The notes under the pieces are model-generated. The model did not search any database, was not told where the DNA came from, and was given only the letters and a program-made list of their open reading frames with translations. From Clostridiales bacterium PH28_bin88 (GTDB lineage Bacteria > Bacillota > PH28-bin88): a stretch of DNA of 64,000 nt. Location: NCBI GenBank assembly GCA_000987045.1, contig LAKY01000007.1, positions 1 through 64,000 of the forward strand, in the 5' to 3' direction. This document shows positions 50,396 through 58,505 of this stretch, piece after piece (positions within the stretch are counted from its first letter, which is position 1; every line of letters starts with the position of its first letter). The position numbers and the translations under genes are program-made.

Positions 50396-50755
50396 TTACC
50401 CGATTATTTCTATCTCCTCGCCGTCAGGCCCCAGGAACACGGCCCGCTTGCGGCCGCTGCTGGCGGCTACCGGTTGTAAGCCCACCTTGACCCCGGCTTC
50501 CGATAACCGGCGAAAATCACCGTCGAAGGCGTCCGTACCCAGGGAAATGTGGCACCCTGAGATGGGACGGGAGTGGCTGGTTTGCAGCAACTCCAGTTCG
50601 GTGTTCCCGAGGGTTAGGAAGATGATTTTCTCCAGCCCCGGGGAAGAGGAGTCCATTTCCATGCGCTTCACGAAGCCAAAATGGTCCTGGTAGAACCGGG
50701 CGGATGCGGTGCAATCCTTCACCTCGAAGGCCGCATGGGTTATCCGGGTAAACAT
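50396..50755 (-). CDS. VOC family protein (glyoxalase-like)
   Basis: 119 residues in one vicinal-oxygen-chelate module: ITHAAFEVKDCTASARFYQDHFGF, LGNTELELLQTS, HISLGTDAFDG and FLGPDGEEIEIIG. The metal-ligand positions (His near residue 7, Glu near 56, His near 69, Glu near 115) are present, so it may bind metal as in methylmalonyl-CoA epimerase or lactoylglutathione lyase. The substrate cannot be told. ATG 50755 follows GGAGGT. The ybaK-like gene is 21 bases upstream. Confidence 0.85.
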   Translation of the reverse strand: MFTRITHAAFEVKDCTASARFYQDHFGFVKRMEMDSSSPGLEKIIFLTLGNTELELLQTSHSRPISGCHISLGTDAFDGDFRRLSEAGVKVGLQPVAASSGRKRAVFLGPDGEEIEIIG

Positions 50756-50776
50756 TTTGATTTGTACCTCCTTCCG

Positions 50777-51262
50777 TTATGCCAGGTCGCACAGCGTGCC
50801 ACCGGTGATGTCCAGGAGTTGCGCTACCGAAACGGGTACCGCTGAACGGGGAGTACCGGCGGCGGCGTATACCACCGGGAAACGCTCCATGCTCCGGTCG
50901 ATGAGCACCGGCACAGGCTGCTTCAGGGCAAAGGGGCAGACCCCTCCCGGCGGAAACCCGGTAAGTTCCATGGTCGTATCCGGGTCGGCCAGCTTTACCT
51001 TGCCGCTCGCTCCAAGGACCTGTTTCAGCTTGCTTTGACTCACCTTCATGTCACCGCTGGTCACCACCAGCACCGGCTGGTCACCGATGATTAACAGAAT
51101 GCTTTTGGCGATCTGCCCTACCTCAACTCCCACCGCCCGGGCGGCAAGTTCGGAGGTGTGGGTGCTCTCGTCAAACTCGATAATCTCCGGCCGGTATGGC
51201 GTCTCTTCCAGGAACCGCCGCACTCTCGCAATAGCTTCCACTGTTGGTTGCACCTCCAGCAT
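50777..51262 (-). CDS. YbaK/EbsC family protein (aminoacyl-tRNA deacylase-like)
   Basis: 161 residues. The catalytic-type Lys lies in VEVGQIAKSILLI, followed by LVVTSGDMKVSQSKLKQVLG, the PPGGVCPF motif and AAGTPRSAVPVSVAQLLDITGG. Family members hydrolyse misacylated tRNAs (Cys- or Ala-tRNA-Pro and similar) as freestanding editing factors. The specific class (YbaK, ProXp-ala or other) is not assigned. It forms a short operon with the VOC gene. Confidence 0.87.
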   Translation of the reverse strand: MLEVQPTVEAIARVRRFLEETPYRPEIIEFDESTHTSELAARAVGVEVGQIAKSILLIIGDQPVLVVTSGDMKVSQSKLKQVLGASGKVKLADPDTTMELTGFPPGGVCPFALKQPVPVLIDRSMERFPVVYAAAGTPRSAVPVSVAQLLDITGGTLCDLA

Positions 51263-51400
51263 AACCTTTTAGACATTCGTTAAGGATCTCCTTCATTTTA
51301 CGCCCTCAATTCGCTTTCTTCCCCAACGAAGAATTTTTATGCCCGCGGCGTAAGATGATATCTATACAGAAGTTATCCCAGGCAGAGGAGGAGGTCCCGT

Positions 51401-51583
51401 ATGGTAAGAAAAACCCACAAAGGCATTATGGGCAAGGAAATGATCACCCGCAGCAGCAAACCCCGCATCGGGCCGGGCATTGGTTTTCAGGAGATGGATC
51501 TGAGGACCGGAGAAGAGATCGAGAAGGCGGTGAAACGGGAGGACCGGCAGCTCCCTACAGGGGAACGACAGAGAGGGGATTAA
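51401..51583 (+). CDS. Small basic hypothetical protein
   Basis: 60 residues with a strong site GAGGAGGAGG upstream of ATG 51401. Highly charged (RKTHKGIMGKEMITRSSKPR, RTGEEIEKAVKREDRQ) with no hydrophobic segment. Not recognised; a nucleic-acid-associated or spore-core protein is possible. A hairpin (51573-51592) follows. Confidence 0.6.
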   Translation: MVRKTHKGIMGKEMITRSSKPRIGPGIGFQEMDLRTGEEIEKAVKREDRQLPTGERQRGD

Positions 51584-51592
51584 CCCCCTCTC
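51571..51592 (+). terminator. Hairpin after the small basic protein gene
   Basis: GAGAGGGG and CCCCTCTC arms flank ATTAACC, overlapping the stop codon region. The T-run is weak. Confidence 0.5.
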
Positions 51593-51683
51593 TTACCGGT
51601 CCGGTCTTCCAGGGTCTTCAATCTCTTTCTGAATCGAATTGACTTGAAAGTAATGGCGCAGACTATCTCCGGAGGTGGTATAT

Positions 51684-52166
51684 GTGACTTCAATGATCTG
51701 GGCAATCGTGTTCGTCGTGTCCACAATCCTGATGGTGGTGGTCGTGCCCCGGCGGCAGGTGGCGGATTTCCTTCTCTTCGGCCTGGTAGGCGGGCTGGGT
51801 GTCGCGCTGGTCATGTTGTACTTCTTTGTCCCTCTTTTGGGATACTGGCGGTTTGCCCCCGCGGACATACTGACTTTTCAGGGCATACCCCTGCTGTTGG
51901 CCATGGCGTGGATCCCCATTGAAATCATCTACGGTTGGGCACTCACCCGCGGAGAAGGCCTGGCACCTTTCCTGGCGGTAATTGGCTTTCCCCTTGCCGC
52001 CACCCTGGGGCATTACGGGCTGATCCTGAACGGCAATCTCGCCTACGCCCACTGGAGCCTGTCCAAGACGTTCTTGTTGGCGCTGTTTATCCATGCCGGC
52101 CTGGCCGCCTACATCCTGGCGCAGGTGCGTCCCCGCCAGGCCGCAGGTTCTGTGGAACCAGACTAA
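51684..52166 (+). CDS. Multi-pass membrane protein, unknown
   Basis: About 160 residues with five hydrophobic segments (IWAIVFVVSTILMVVVVP, FLLFGLVGGLGVALVMLYFFVPLLG, IPLLLAMAWIPIEIIYGWAL, FLAVIGFPLAATLGHYGLIL, TFLLALFIHAGLAAYIL; read as separate helices). GTG 51684 is chosen because GGAGGTGG lies 6 bases upstream. Not recognised; similar small membrane proteins occur in spore-forming Firmicutes. Its end overlaps the convergent DUF523 gene by 4 bases. Confidence 0.7.
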   Translation: MTSMIWAIVFVVSTILMVVVVPRRQVADFLLFGLVGGLGVALVMLYFFVPLLGYWRFAPADILTFQGIPLLLAMAWIPIEIIYGWALTRGEGLAPFLAVIGFPLAATLGHYGLILNGNLAYAHWSLSKTFLLALFIHAGLAAYILAQVRPRQAAGSVEPD

Positions 52167-52621
52167 TTTTGGCTTTCGTGCCAATTCTTCTCGGAATAGA
52201 CCCGTAGCCCAGCCTGCCGTAACAAGGCCGCCGTTACCCCTTCCCCGGGAAGGGATGCGCCGCTAAAGGTGCCGTCGTATACCCGGCTGCTGCCGCAGGA
52301 GGGGCTTCCTTCTTTCAGTATGGCCTCCCCGGCACCAGATAATTCCGACAAGGCAAGGGTTTCGCGAGCGCCTTTCACGAAAGCCTCAGTAACATCCTCC
52401 CCGTCCTTGGTAACGACTCTGGCCCTCCCGGCCAGCACCTCCCGCCCGTCCCCGCCCTGCATCTCGGCTGGGGCTCTCGGTATGCGAAGACCTCCCAACT
52501 GCTCCGGGCAGACCGGGATGGCATTCCCTTCCGCCACCATCCGGCGGATCTCGGGGTCCAGGTTGTGCCCGCCATGGTACTTACAGTTAATTCCCGCCAA
52601 GCAGGCGCTCACCAGTATCAA
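52163..52621 (-). CDS. DUF523 domain protein
   Basis: 152 residues with the full DUF523 signature: ILVSACLAGINCKYHGGHN, VCPEQLGGLRIPRAPAEM, DVTEAFVKGARETL, AILKEGSPSCGSSRVYDGTFSG and GEGVTAALLRQAGL. Several conserved cysteines (CLAG.NC, CPEQ, SCGS) suggest metal or cluster binding. Relatives occur as domains in 2-thiouracil-type desulfidases, but the function of stand-alone members is uncertain. Confidence 0.88.
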   Translation of the reverse strand: MILVSACLAGINCKYHGGHNLDPEIRRMVAEGNAIPVCPEQLGGLRIPRAPAEMQGGDGREVLAGRARVVTKDGEDVTEAFVKGARETLALSELSGAGEAILKEGSPSCGSSRVYDGTFSGASLPGEGVTAALLRQAGLRVYSEKNWHESQN

Positions 52622-52870
52622 CCGCCATCACCCTTCCCACTACATGTGATCTCTTTCCAGAGAGCCGCTCCGGACGGCTACGCCTATTTTCCCCCCGCTA
52701 TTGCCACCATAACCCCTCACGGACTGTTCGTAAATCCACACTCTTTTTCTTTTTACCGGCCCGCTTTTCCTGCCTTAATGTGGCAGTTTCACGGGGGGAA
52801 TTGCAAAATATTGTTCCACAGTCTAAAATGGCAATAAGACTTCACGCCAGGCAGGAAAGGAGACAATTCC

Positions 52871-53158
52871 TTGAACGAGAACAAGGAAACCCGCGTAATT
52901 GTGACTGTACTGGGCAAAGACAAGGTGGGCATTATCGCCGGGGTCACCGGCGTACTGGCCCAGGCCAATGCCAACATCCTGGATATCAGCCAGACCACCA
53001 TGCAGGAGTTCCTGGTGATGGTCATGCTGGTGGACATCACCCACTGTAACGTGGACTTCGGTACCCTGAAGCAAAGGCTGGCGGAAAAAGGCGATGAGAT
53101 CGGTGTCCAGGTCAACACCCAGCATGAGGACGTGTTTCACTTCATGCACCGCATCTGA
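52871..53158 (+). CDS. ACT domain protein (UPF0237 type)
   Basis: 95 residues beginning at TTG 52871, with AAAGGAGA upstream. A single ACT domain: RVIVTVLGKDKVGIIAGVTGVLAQANANILDISQTTMQEFLVMVMLVD (read in parts) and VNTQHEDVFHFMHRI. Typically encoded directly before a UPF0210 protein, as here. It is probably an amino-acid sensing regulatory module. A 127-bp gap separates the two genes. Confidence 0.9.
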   Translation: MNENKETRVIVTVLGKDKVGIIAGVTGVLAQANANILDISQTTMQEFLVMVMLVDITHCNVDFGTLKQRLAEKGDEIGVQVNTQHEDVFHFMHRI

Positions 53159-53285
53159 ATTGGGAAGTGAGAATTGGGAGGTGAGAGGCGGGAAAAGGGA
53201 ACGGTCGGGAAACCGACGGAACTGGAACGTCAGCCCCTCCGACGAGTTGCGCTGACTTTTACGGAACAAGGGGGAGAAAGATTGC
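53159..53285. other. Short gap with imperfect repeats and a hairpin
   Basis: Imperfect direct repeats GGGAAGTGAGAATT / GGGAGGTGAGAGG (53161-53189), then a stem CGGTCGG/CCGACGG around AAAC (53202-53219). It may be leader RNA for the downstream UPF0210 gene. The repeat is reminiscent of short intergenic repeats in related genomes. Confidence 0.4.
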
Positions 53286-54653
53286 ATGCCGCTTTCATTT
53301 AGCAGCAGTGAGATCTGGGAGACTATCAGGATGGTGCAGATGGAAAACCTGGACATCCGCACCATCACCATGGGCATCAGCCTGCGGGACTGTACCGGTG
53401 ATGACATAGGTACCGTCAGCAGGAAGGTGTACGGTAAAATTACCCGTCTAGCCCACCGGCTGGTACAGGTAGGCGAGGAGATCGAGCGGGATTACGGGAT
53501 CCCCATCGTCAACAAGCGGATTTCCGTCACTCCCGTTTCCCTGGTAGCAGACGGCAACAGCGAGGATGACTTCGTGCAGATTGCCCAGGCACTGGACCGG
53601 GCGGCAAAAGAGGTCGGCGTAAACTTCCTCGGAGGTTATTCGGCACTGGTGCACAAGGGGTTCACCACCGGCGACCTGCATCTTATCCGCTCGATTCCCC
53701 GGGCGCTGGCCGGGACTGAACGGGTGTGTTCTTCAGTTAACGTCGCCACCACTAAGGCAGGGATCAACATGGACGCGGTGGCCATGATGGGCAGGGTGAT
53801 CAAAGAAACGGCGGAACTTACGGCGGAACGGGACGGCATCGGAGCGGCCAAACTGGTGGTGTTCTGCAACGTGCCGGAGGACAACCCCTTCATGGCAGGC
53901 GCCTTCCACGGGGTGGGTGAGCCCGAGTGCGTCCTTAACGTGGGAGTCAGCGGTCCGGGGGTGGTGCTCAGCGCGGTAAAAAAGGAGCCCGGGGCGGATT
54001 TTGGCGCCCTGGCGGCCATAATCAAGAACACCGCTTTCAAGATCACCCGCATGGGCGAACTGGTCGGCCGGGCAGCCTCCAAGAAACTGGGGGTGCCTTT
54101 CGGCATTGTGGACCTTTCCCTGGCGCCCACCCCCGCGGTAGGAGACAGCGTGGCGGATATCCTGGAGGCCATGGGGCTGGAACGCTGCGGTACCCACGGC
54201 ACCACCGCCGCCCTGGCCTTATTGAACGACGCGGTGAAAAAGGGTGGGGCCATGGCCTCTTCCTACGTGGGCGGCCTGAGCGGGGCCTTCATACCCGTCA
54301 GCGAGGACGCGGGAATGGTTGCCGCAGTGGAGGCGGGGGCACTGACCTTTGACAAGCTGGAGGCCATGACCTGCGTGTGTTCGGTAGGCCTGGACATGAT
54401 CGCCATCCCGGGCGACACCCCGGCGGAGACCATCGCCGCCATCATCGCCGATGAGGCTGCCATCGGGATGATTAACAAAAAGACCACGGCGGTACGAGTT
54501 ATCCCCGCACCCGGTAAGGGCGAAGGGGAGCGGGTGGAGTTCGGCGGTCTCCTGGGCGGGGCGCCGGTGATGCCGGTGCACCGTTTCGGTTCCGGGGCCT
54601 TCATCCGCCGGGGAGGGCGCATCCCAGCGCCGATCCAATCTCTAACCAATTGA
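53286..54653 (+). CDS. PFL family protein (UPF0210)
   Basis: 455 residues. Matches UPF0210 throughout: [108 protein letters not shown] (in parts), [26 protein letters not shown] and [19 protein letters not shown]. Fold related to pyruvate formate-lyase-like proteins. The function is unknown but tightly linked to the ACT partner upstream. ATG 53286 follows GGGGGAG. Confidence 0.93.
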   Translation: MPLSFSSSEIWETIRMVQMENLDIRTITMGISLRDCTGDDIGTVSRKVYGKITRLAHRLVQVGEEIERDYGIPIVNKRISVTPVSLVADGNSEDDFVQIAQALDRAAKEVGVNFLGGYSALVHKGFTTGDLHLIRSIPRALAGTERVCSSVNVATTKAGINMDAVAMMGRVIKETAELTAERDGIGAAKLVVFCNVPEDNPFMAGAFHGVGEPECVLNVGVSGPGVVLSAVKKEPGADFGALAAIIKNTAFKITRMGELVGRAASKKLGVPFGIVDLSLAPTPAVGDSVADILEAMGLERCGTHGTTAALALLNDAVKKGGAMASSYVGGLSGAFIPVSEDAGMVAAVEAGALTFDKLEAMTCVCSVGLDMIAIPGDTPAETIAAIIADEAAIGMINKKTTAVRVIPAPGKGEGERVEFGGLLGGAPVMPVHRFGSGAFIRRGGRIPAPIQSLTN

Positions 54654-54740
54654 CAGTATTCGCATGCAAACCGCCCCGTGTAGTTCGGGGCCGTTTGCAG
54701 CGCGGAAACTCAACCCTGGAAGCGAGGTGGCAAGAAAGCA

Positions 54741-54769
54741 AAGCCCGACCGGTAAACGGGGGCGGGCTT
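54741..54769. terminator. Hairpin between convergent genes
   Basis: AAGCCCG (54741-54747) and CGGGCTT (54763-54769), extended on each side by AAGC/GC-type pairing, lie between the UPF0210 gene and the minus-strand UPF0145 gene. T-runs are short. Confidence 0.5.
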
Positions 54770-54784
54770 GCCACTTTCCCGCGG

Positions 54785-55099
54785 TTATTCTACCGTCACA
54801 GCAGTGCCGCTGGCGGTAACCATCAGCATACCCTCCCGCACTACCTCGTAGTCCAGATCCACTCCTACTACCGCATTTGCCCCCGTTCGCCTGGCTGTCG
54901 CCATCATCTCGTCAATGGCTATCCGCCTGGCCTGGGCCAGTTTTTCCTCGTAGGCCCCCGAGCGGCCGCCAACGATATCGGTGATGCTGGCAAACAGGTC
55001 CCGCACCACGTTGGCGCCCATGATGGCCTCACCGGAGACGATGCCCAGGTACTGCTTCACTTTCTTTCCCTCAATGCCGTTAGTGGTTGTCACGATCAT
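54785..55099 (-). CDS. YbjQ/UPF0145 family protein
   Basis: 104 residues from ATG 55099 (GGAGGTGCGAG upstream). Conserved pattern: [30 protein letters not shown], the [20 protein letters not shown]-like segment, [16 protein letters not shown] and TASGTAVTV. These small proteins form pentamers. A heavy-metal-binding role has been proposed for the family but is not established. Confidence 0.92.
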   Translation of the reverse strand: MIVTTTNGIEGKKVKQYLGIVSGEAIMGANVVRDLFASITDIVGGRSGAYEEKLAQARRIAIDEMMATARRTGANAVVGVDLDYEVVREGMLMVTASGTAVTVE

Positions 55100-55147
55100 T
55101 GCTCGCACCTCCAATTCTTTGCCTGCTCCCAGTGTAACCCGAAACCG

Positions 55148-55182
55148 GCCAAAAGAAAAGCCCGGAGCACACTACTCCGGGC
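55148..55182 (-). terminator. Rho-independent terminator of the SLH protein gene
   Basis: GCCCGGAG (55160-55167) and CTCCGGGC (55175-55182) are perfect complements. On the minus strand they are followed by TTTTCTTTTG. Confidence 0.9.
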
Positions 55183-55212
55183 AAAAAGTCCTATCAGGCT
55201 TCGGCCCTGATC

Positions 55213-57249
55213 TTACGGCGTTTCCGCTTCAATCCTGACGACTAAGTTTCCTTCTATGGAAATTGTGAGTGTTATATTCCAACCGTTCCTTAGGTCTGTA
55301 AACGCTTTGGTTTCACCGTTTATTTTGATTACGGCATCAGGCGCAACTGTATAGGTTTCTTGGGAACCGCCCGCTACGTTTACTACAAGTTGATTGGTGA
55401 CAGCGAGGATCAGAGATTGGACAGTTCCTTCCACGCTGTACGTAGTGCTCGCATCGATCTCAATCACCTTGCCGTCACGGATGCGTAACCTGATCCTGTA
55501 GCCGGTCTTGAGTTCGCTTAGCTCGGCGTCCTCTCCATCCACTTCAATTTCCGGCTCAACCGCTAATGTAAAGGTCTCTTCCTGGCCACCTTCCTTCAGG
55601 ACTGTAACCTGGGAGGGCGTCCCCAGGGTAACCGATTTCACACTACCCGTGACCTCGGTAATCGTGGTCGCCTCCACGCTGATCGCCCGGTGTTCCCGCA
55701 GCCTCAACCTGACGCCTAAACCCAGCAATTGGGCCAACGTTACAGATTCTCCATCCAACTTGATCTGAGCTTCGTCAGCAACCTCAAACCTGGACTCAAA
55801 GCCGTCGCTCCTTTTTAGAATCAGGCTTTGCGGTGAGCCGATAGTTACAGATTTGATAGTTCCGCGGACTTCTACTTCTTTGTTGGCAACAATTAGCCTG
55901 CTGACCTTCCCATCCAATAAAGTGATGTCTGCCTGATAACCGGGAAGGATATCGGCTAAACCCGCCGCTGTGCCATCCAGGACAATCTCAGGATTTGAAC
56001 CCATAGTGTAGACAGAGGTTGTGTTGTTTTCCCGCTTGATAGTGATTTTAGCGGGAGGCCCGAGGGTAACGGCGGTAATGATACCCTTCACCTCTTGTTG
56101 ATTCGCCCGGGCTTCCACCTTGATCACTTGGCCGTCCCGCACGAAGAGCTTTACCGTATCGCCTTGCCGCAGGTCTGCCGAGGAAGCTGTTCTTCCGTTA
56201 ATTTTGACCTGAACCCCTGCTGCCAACTGATAGACAGCCTCGGAGCCGTTTTCCAAATTCAACTTGATGGTACGGGCATCCAGGTCGACACTCTTCAGTA
56301 GACCCTCTACCGCGACAATCACATTGGGAGCGGTAGCCGCGATGAAAGTAGCCTCGTCGCCGTCAACTACTGCCTCCACGAGGTCCCCGACCTTCAGGTC
56401 TTCCAGATCGGCCCGCCTGTTATTGCGATATATTGGAGCATCATCCGCAACGGAGAAGGTTACCACGGCGCCATCTTGTTGCTCTATTTTAATGCTGGGG
56501 TTGTCCCCGAGGGTTATCCTGTTCAGGGTGCCGGTAACGCGTTCTTCGTCTTCATCATCTTCCCCCACGTTTTCCAACAAGGTGTCCAACCTGGCTAGAA
56601 TAACGGCCATTTCTGCCCTGGTAACCGGCTTGTTGGGCTGGAACTTACGCTGGTTATCACCCAGCATCAGGCCCCAGGTATATACCGGCGAGACATAGGC
56701 CATCAGTTCCGCGGAGATCTCTTCGGCGTCCCGGAAACTCACCGCCCCGCTGCTTTCCGCCGTGGTCAGCCTGGCCCAGATAAGGACCCGGGCCAGGTAA
56801 GCGGCTACCTCGCCCCGCTTGGCTGGCTTATTGGGAATAATGGTGACCAGTTCCCCCGGCAGTACCAGGCCGCTTTCCACTGCTAGGGCCAGGTATTTAC
56901 CAGCCCATGGTGAAAGTTGCTCCTTGTGCTTGAGGTTCAACAAGGCGCTGGCCGAAACCTCGGCTTCATCTTCCAGTCCCATAGCCCTCACCAGCATAGC
57001 AACGACTTCCTGGTGAGTAACCTCGTTGCCTGGGCGGAAGCTCAGGTCCTCAAAGCCTTTAATCAGCCCCTTCGCGCCCATTTTTTCAATCTCCAGTTCA
57101 GCCCAGTGCCCTTTGATGTCCTTCATTTTAACCTTGTCCGGCTTGCCCTTCACTCCTCCCGGCGCCGCCCAGGCCGCGGGGATCATTAGCGAGACCACCA
57201 GAACCATTACCAAAAAACTTACCCATTTCCCTCTGGCTACCCTGAACAC
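55213..57249 (-). CDS. S-layer homology protein with six tandem beta-type repeats
   Basis: 678 residues. Signal peptide (WVSFLVMVLVVSLMIPAAWA). Three SLH domains span residues about 40-225, with FEDLSFRPGNEVTHQEVVAMLVRAMGL, LVTIIPNKPAKRGEVAAYLARVL and DNQRKFQPNKPVTRAEMAVILARL as their conserved parts. An acidic linker (GEDDEDEE) then leads to six similar units of about 72-78 residues. Each has G.I..V.LG.P..I.., a strand, a D/N-G-..A.L..L..G or similar turn, and DG.V..IEA. It is likely anchored to secondary cell-wall polymer by the SLH part, with the repeats projecting outward. GTG 57249. Confidence 0.88.
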   Translation of the reverse strand: MFRVARGKWVSFLVMVLVVSLMIPAAWAAPGGVKGKPDKVKMKDIKGHWAELEIEKMGAKGLIKGFEDLSFRPGNEVTHQEVVAMLVRAMGLEDEAEVSASALLNLKHKEQLSPWAGKYLALAVESGLVLPGELVTIIPNKPAKRGEVAAYLARVLIWARLTTAESSGAVSFRDAEEISAELMAYVSPVYTWGLMLGDNQRKFQPNKPVTRAEMAVILARLDTLLENVGEDDEDEERVTGTLNRITLGDNPSIKIEQQDGAVVTFSVADDAPIYRNNRRADLEDLKVGDLVEAVVDGDEATFIAATAPNVIVAVEGLLKSVDLDARTIKLNLENGSEAVYQLAAGVQVKINGRTASSADLRQGDTVKLFVRDGQVIKVEARANQQEVKGIITAVTLGPPAKITIKRENNTTSVYTMGSNPEIVLDGTAAGLADILPGYQADITLLDGKVSRLIVANKEVEVRGTIKSVTIGSPQSLILKRSDGFESRFEVADEAQIKLDGESVTLAQLLGLGVRLRLREHRAISVEATTITEVTGSVKSVTLGTPSQVTVLKEGGQEETFTLAVEPEIEVDGEDAELSELKTGYRIRLRIRDGKVIEIDASTTYSVEGTVQSLILAVTNQLVVNVAGGSQETYTVAPDAVIKINGETKAFTDLRNGWNITLTISIEGNLVVRIEAETP

Positions 57250-57346
57250 AGCACTCCCGCCTTTCCGATAATATCCTAGCTTACTTGCTTATTTATATCT
57301 CTCGTTGGAAGTGGCTAGAAGCTGGGGGTAGGCATAGGGAGATTAA

Positions 57347-57380
57347 TGAGAAAAACCCAGGAAAAATATTCCTAGGGTAA
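57347..57380 (-). terminator. Rho-independent terminator of the D-amino-acid aminotransferase gene
   Basis: On the minus strand ACCCTAGGAA...TTCCTGGGT forms a near-perfect stem and is followed by TTTTTCTC. Confidence 0.85.
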
Positions 57381-57393
57381 TTCATAATTCCTT

Positions 57394-58266
57394 TCATCTC
57401 TTATCTTCGTTGGGATCGGTTTCCTCCCTGTAGCGCTCCCTGTATAACCGGTAAAGCCTATCCGAAACGGGACCGGGAATGCCGTCGCCTACCTGCCTGC
57501 CGTCCAGCCGTACAATGGGCAGCATCTCCATGACCGTGCTGGTAATAAACACTTCTTCGGCCCGGAGAAGGGTATCTAACGGCAGTTCCTCTTCCCGCAC
57601 CTGAACCCCCTCGCGGCGGGCAAGGTCCAGAAAATGTCCCCTGGTGATCCCCGCCAGAATATGGTGGTCCGCCGGCGGGGTGATCAACACCCCTGCCACC
57701 ACGGCGAAAACATTACTGCTGGAACCCTCGCTGACCAGGCCGTCTGCCCGGACGAAAACCGCCTCCTGGGCACCGCTTCTTCTGGCTTTCTCTTTAGCCA
57801 GGACGTTGGGCAGGAGGTTTACTGACTTGATGTGGCACCGGCCCCAGCGGTCGTCAGGAACGGTGATGGCGCCGATGCCTTTTACCCGGTATTCCCCGGG
57901 TACCAACCGGACCTGCCGGATGGAAATCACCAGGGTAGGAGCCGCACCAACCGGGAAATAGTGCTGGCGGGGAGACGCTCCCCGGCTTACCTGCATGTAC
58001 AGTTCTCCTTCCGCCAGGCCGCTCTTTTCAATCACTCCGTTGGCCAGTACCAGCAGTTCCTCCAGGGAATGGGGAATTTCAAGATCAATTGCCGTCGCGC
58101 TCCTGTAAAGGCGCTCCAGGTGGGATGCGAGGGAAAATGGCCTGCCGCCATAACACCTGACCACCTCGTATACCCCGTCGCCAAACTGAAACCCCCTGTC
58201 CTCCACGGACACTTTGGCTTCGTCGAAACCAAGGTATTCCCCGTTCAAGTAGACCAGTTCAGGCAT
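57394..58266 (-). CDS. dat: D-amino-acid aminotransferase (class IV)
   Basis: 290 residues of PLP fold-type IV. EDRGFQFGDGVYEVVRCYGGRPF, the RG.SPRQHYFP segment, DDRWGRCHIKSVNLLPNVLAKEKAR with the PLP lysine, GAQEAVFVR and EGSSSNVF match D-amino-acid aminotransferase more closely than branched-chain aminotransferase. It would supply D-Ala or D-Glu for peptidoglycan. One departure is GRCHIK where many members have GRCDIK. ATG 58266 follows AAAGGAGG. The gene is monocistronic. Confidence 0.88.
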   Translation of the reverse strand: MPELVYLNGEYLGFDEAKVSVEDRGFQFGDGVYEVVRCYGGRPFSLASHLERLYRSATAIDLEIPHSLEELLVLANGVIEKSGLAEGELYMQVSRGASPRQHYFPVGAAPTLVISIRQVRLVPGEYRVKGIGAITVPDDRWGRCHIKSVNLLPNVLAKEKARRSGAQEAVFVRADGLVSEGSSSNVFAVVAGVLITPPADHHILAGITRGHFLDLARREGVQVREEELPLDTLLRAEEVFITSTVMEMLPIVRLDGRQVGDGIPGPVSDRLYRLYRERYREETDPNEDKR

Positions 58267-58505
58267 TTATTAAAGCCTCCTTTCGTTTCCGGGCATAGCA
58301 CCAGTAGGCCACTCACCCGGCCATCAGCCTCTTATGCGTAGAATGCTGTGCTCTCCGGCACCGCGGGAAAAGGAGTTTTTTCTACCTGTGTAGAACATCA
58401 ATTTCAGTACGAACTCTCAACGACGGCGGGTCCGGATCCAGGGGTAATCCCCGTAAACTTCGGGTACAGAGAATTATCCTCCAGCAAAAGCAAGAGGTGC
58501 TGTTC

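Noticed and set aside
53159-53190. CRISPR-like or satellite repeat near the ACT gene
   Set aside because: Only two imperfect short units; more like a degenerate intergenic repeat.
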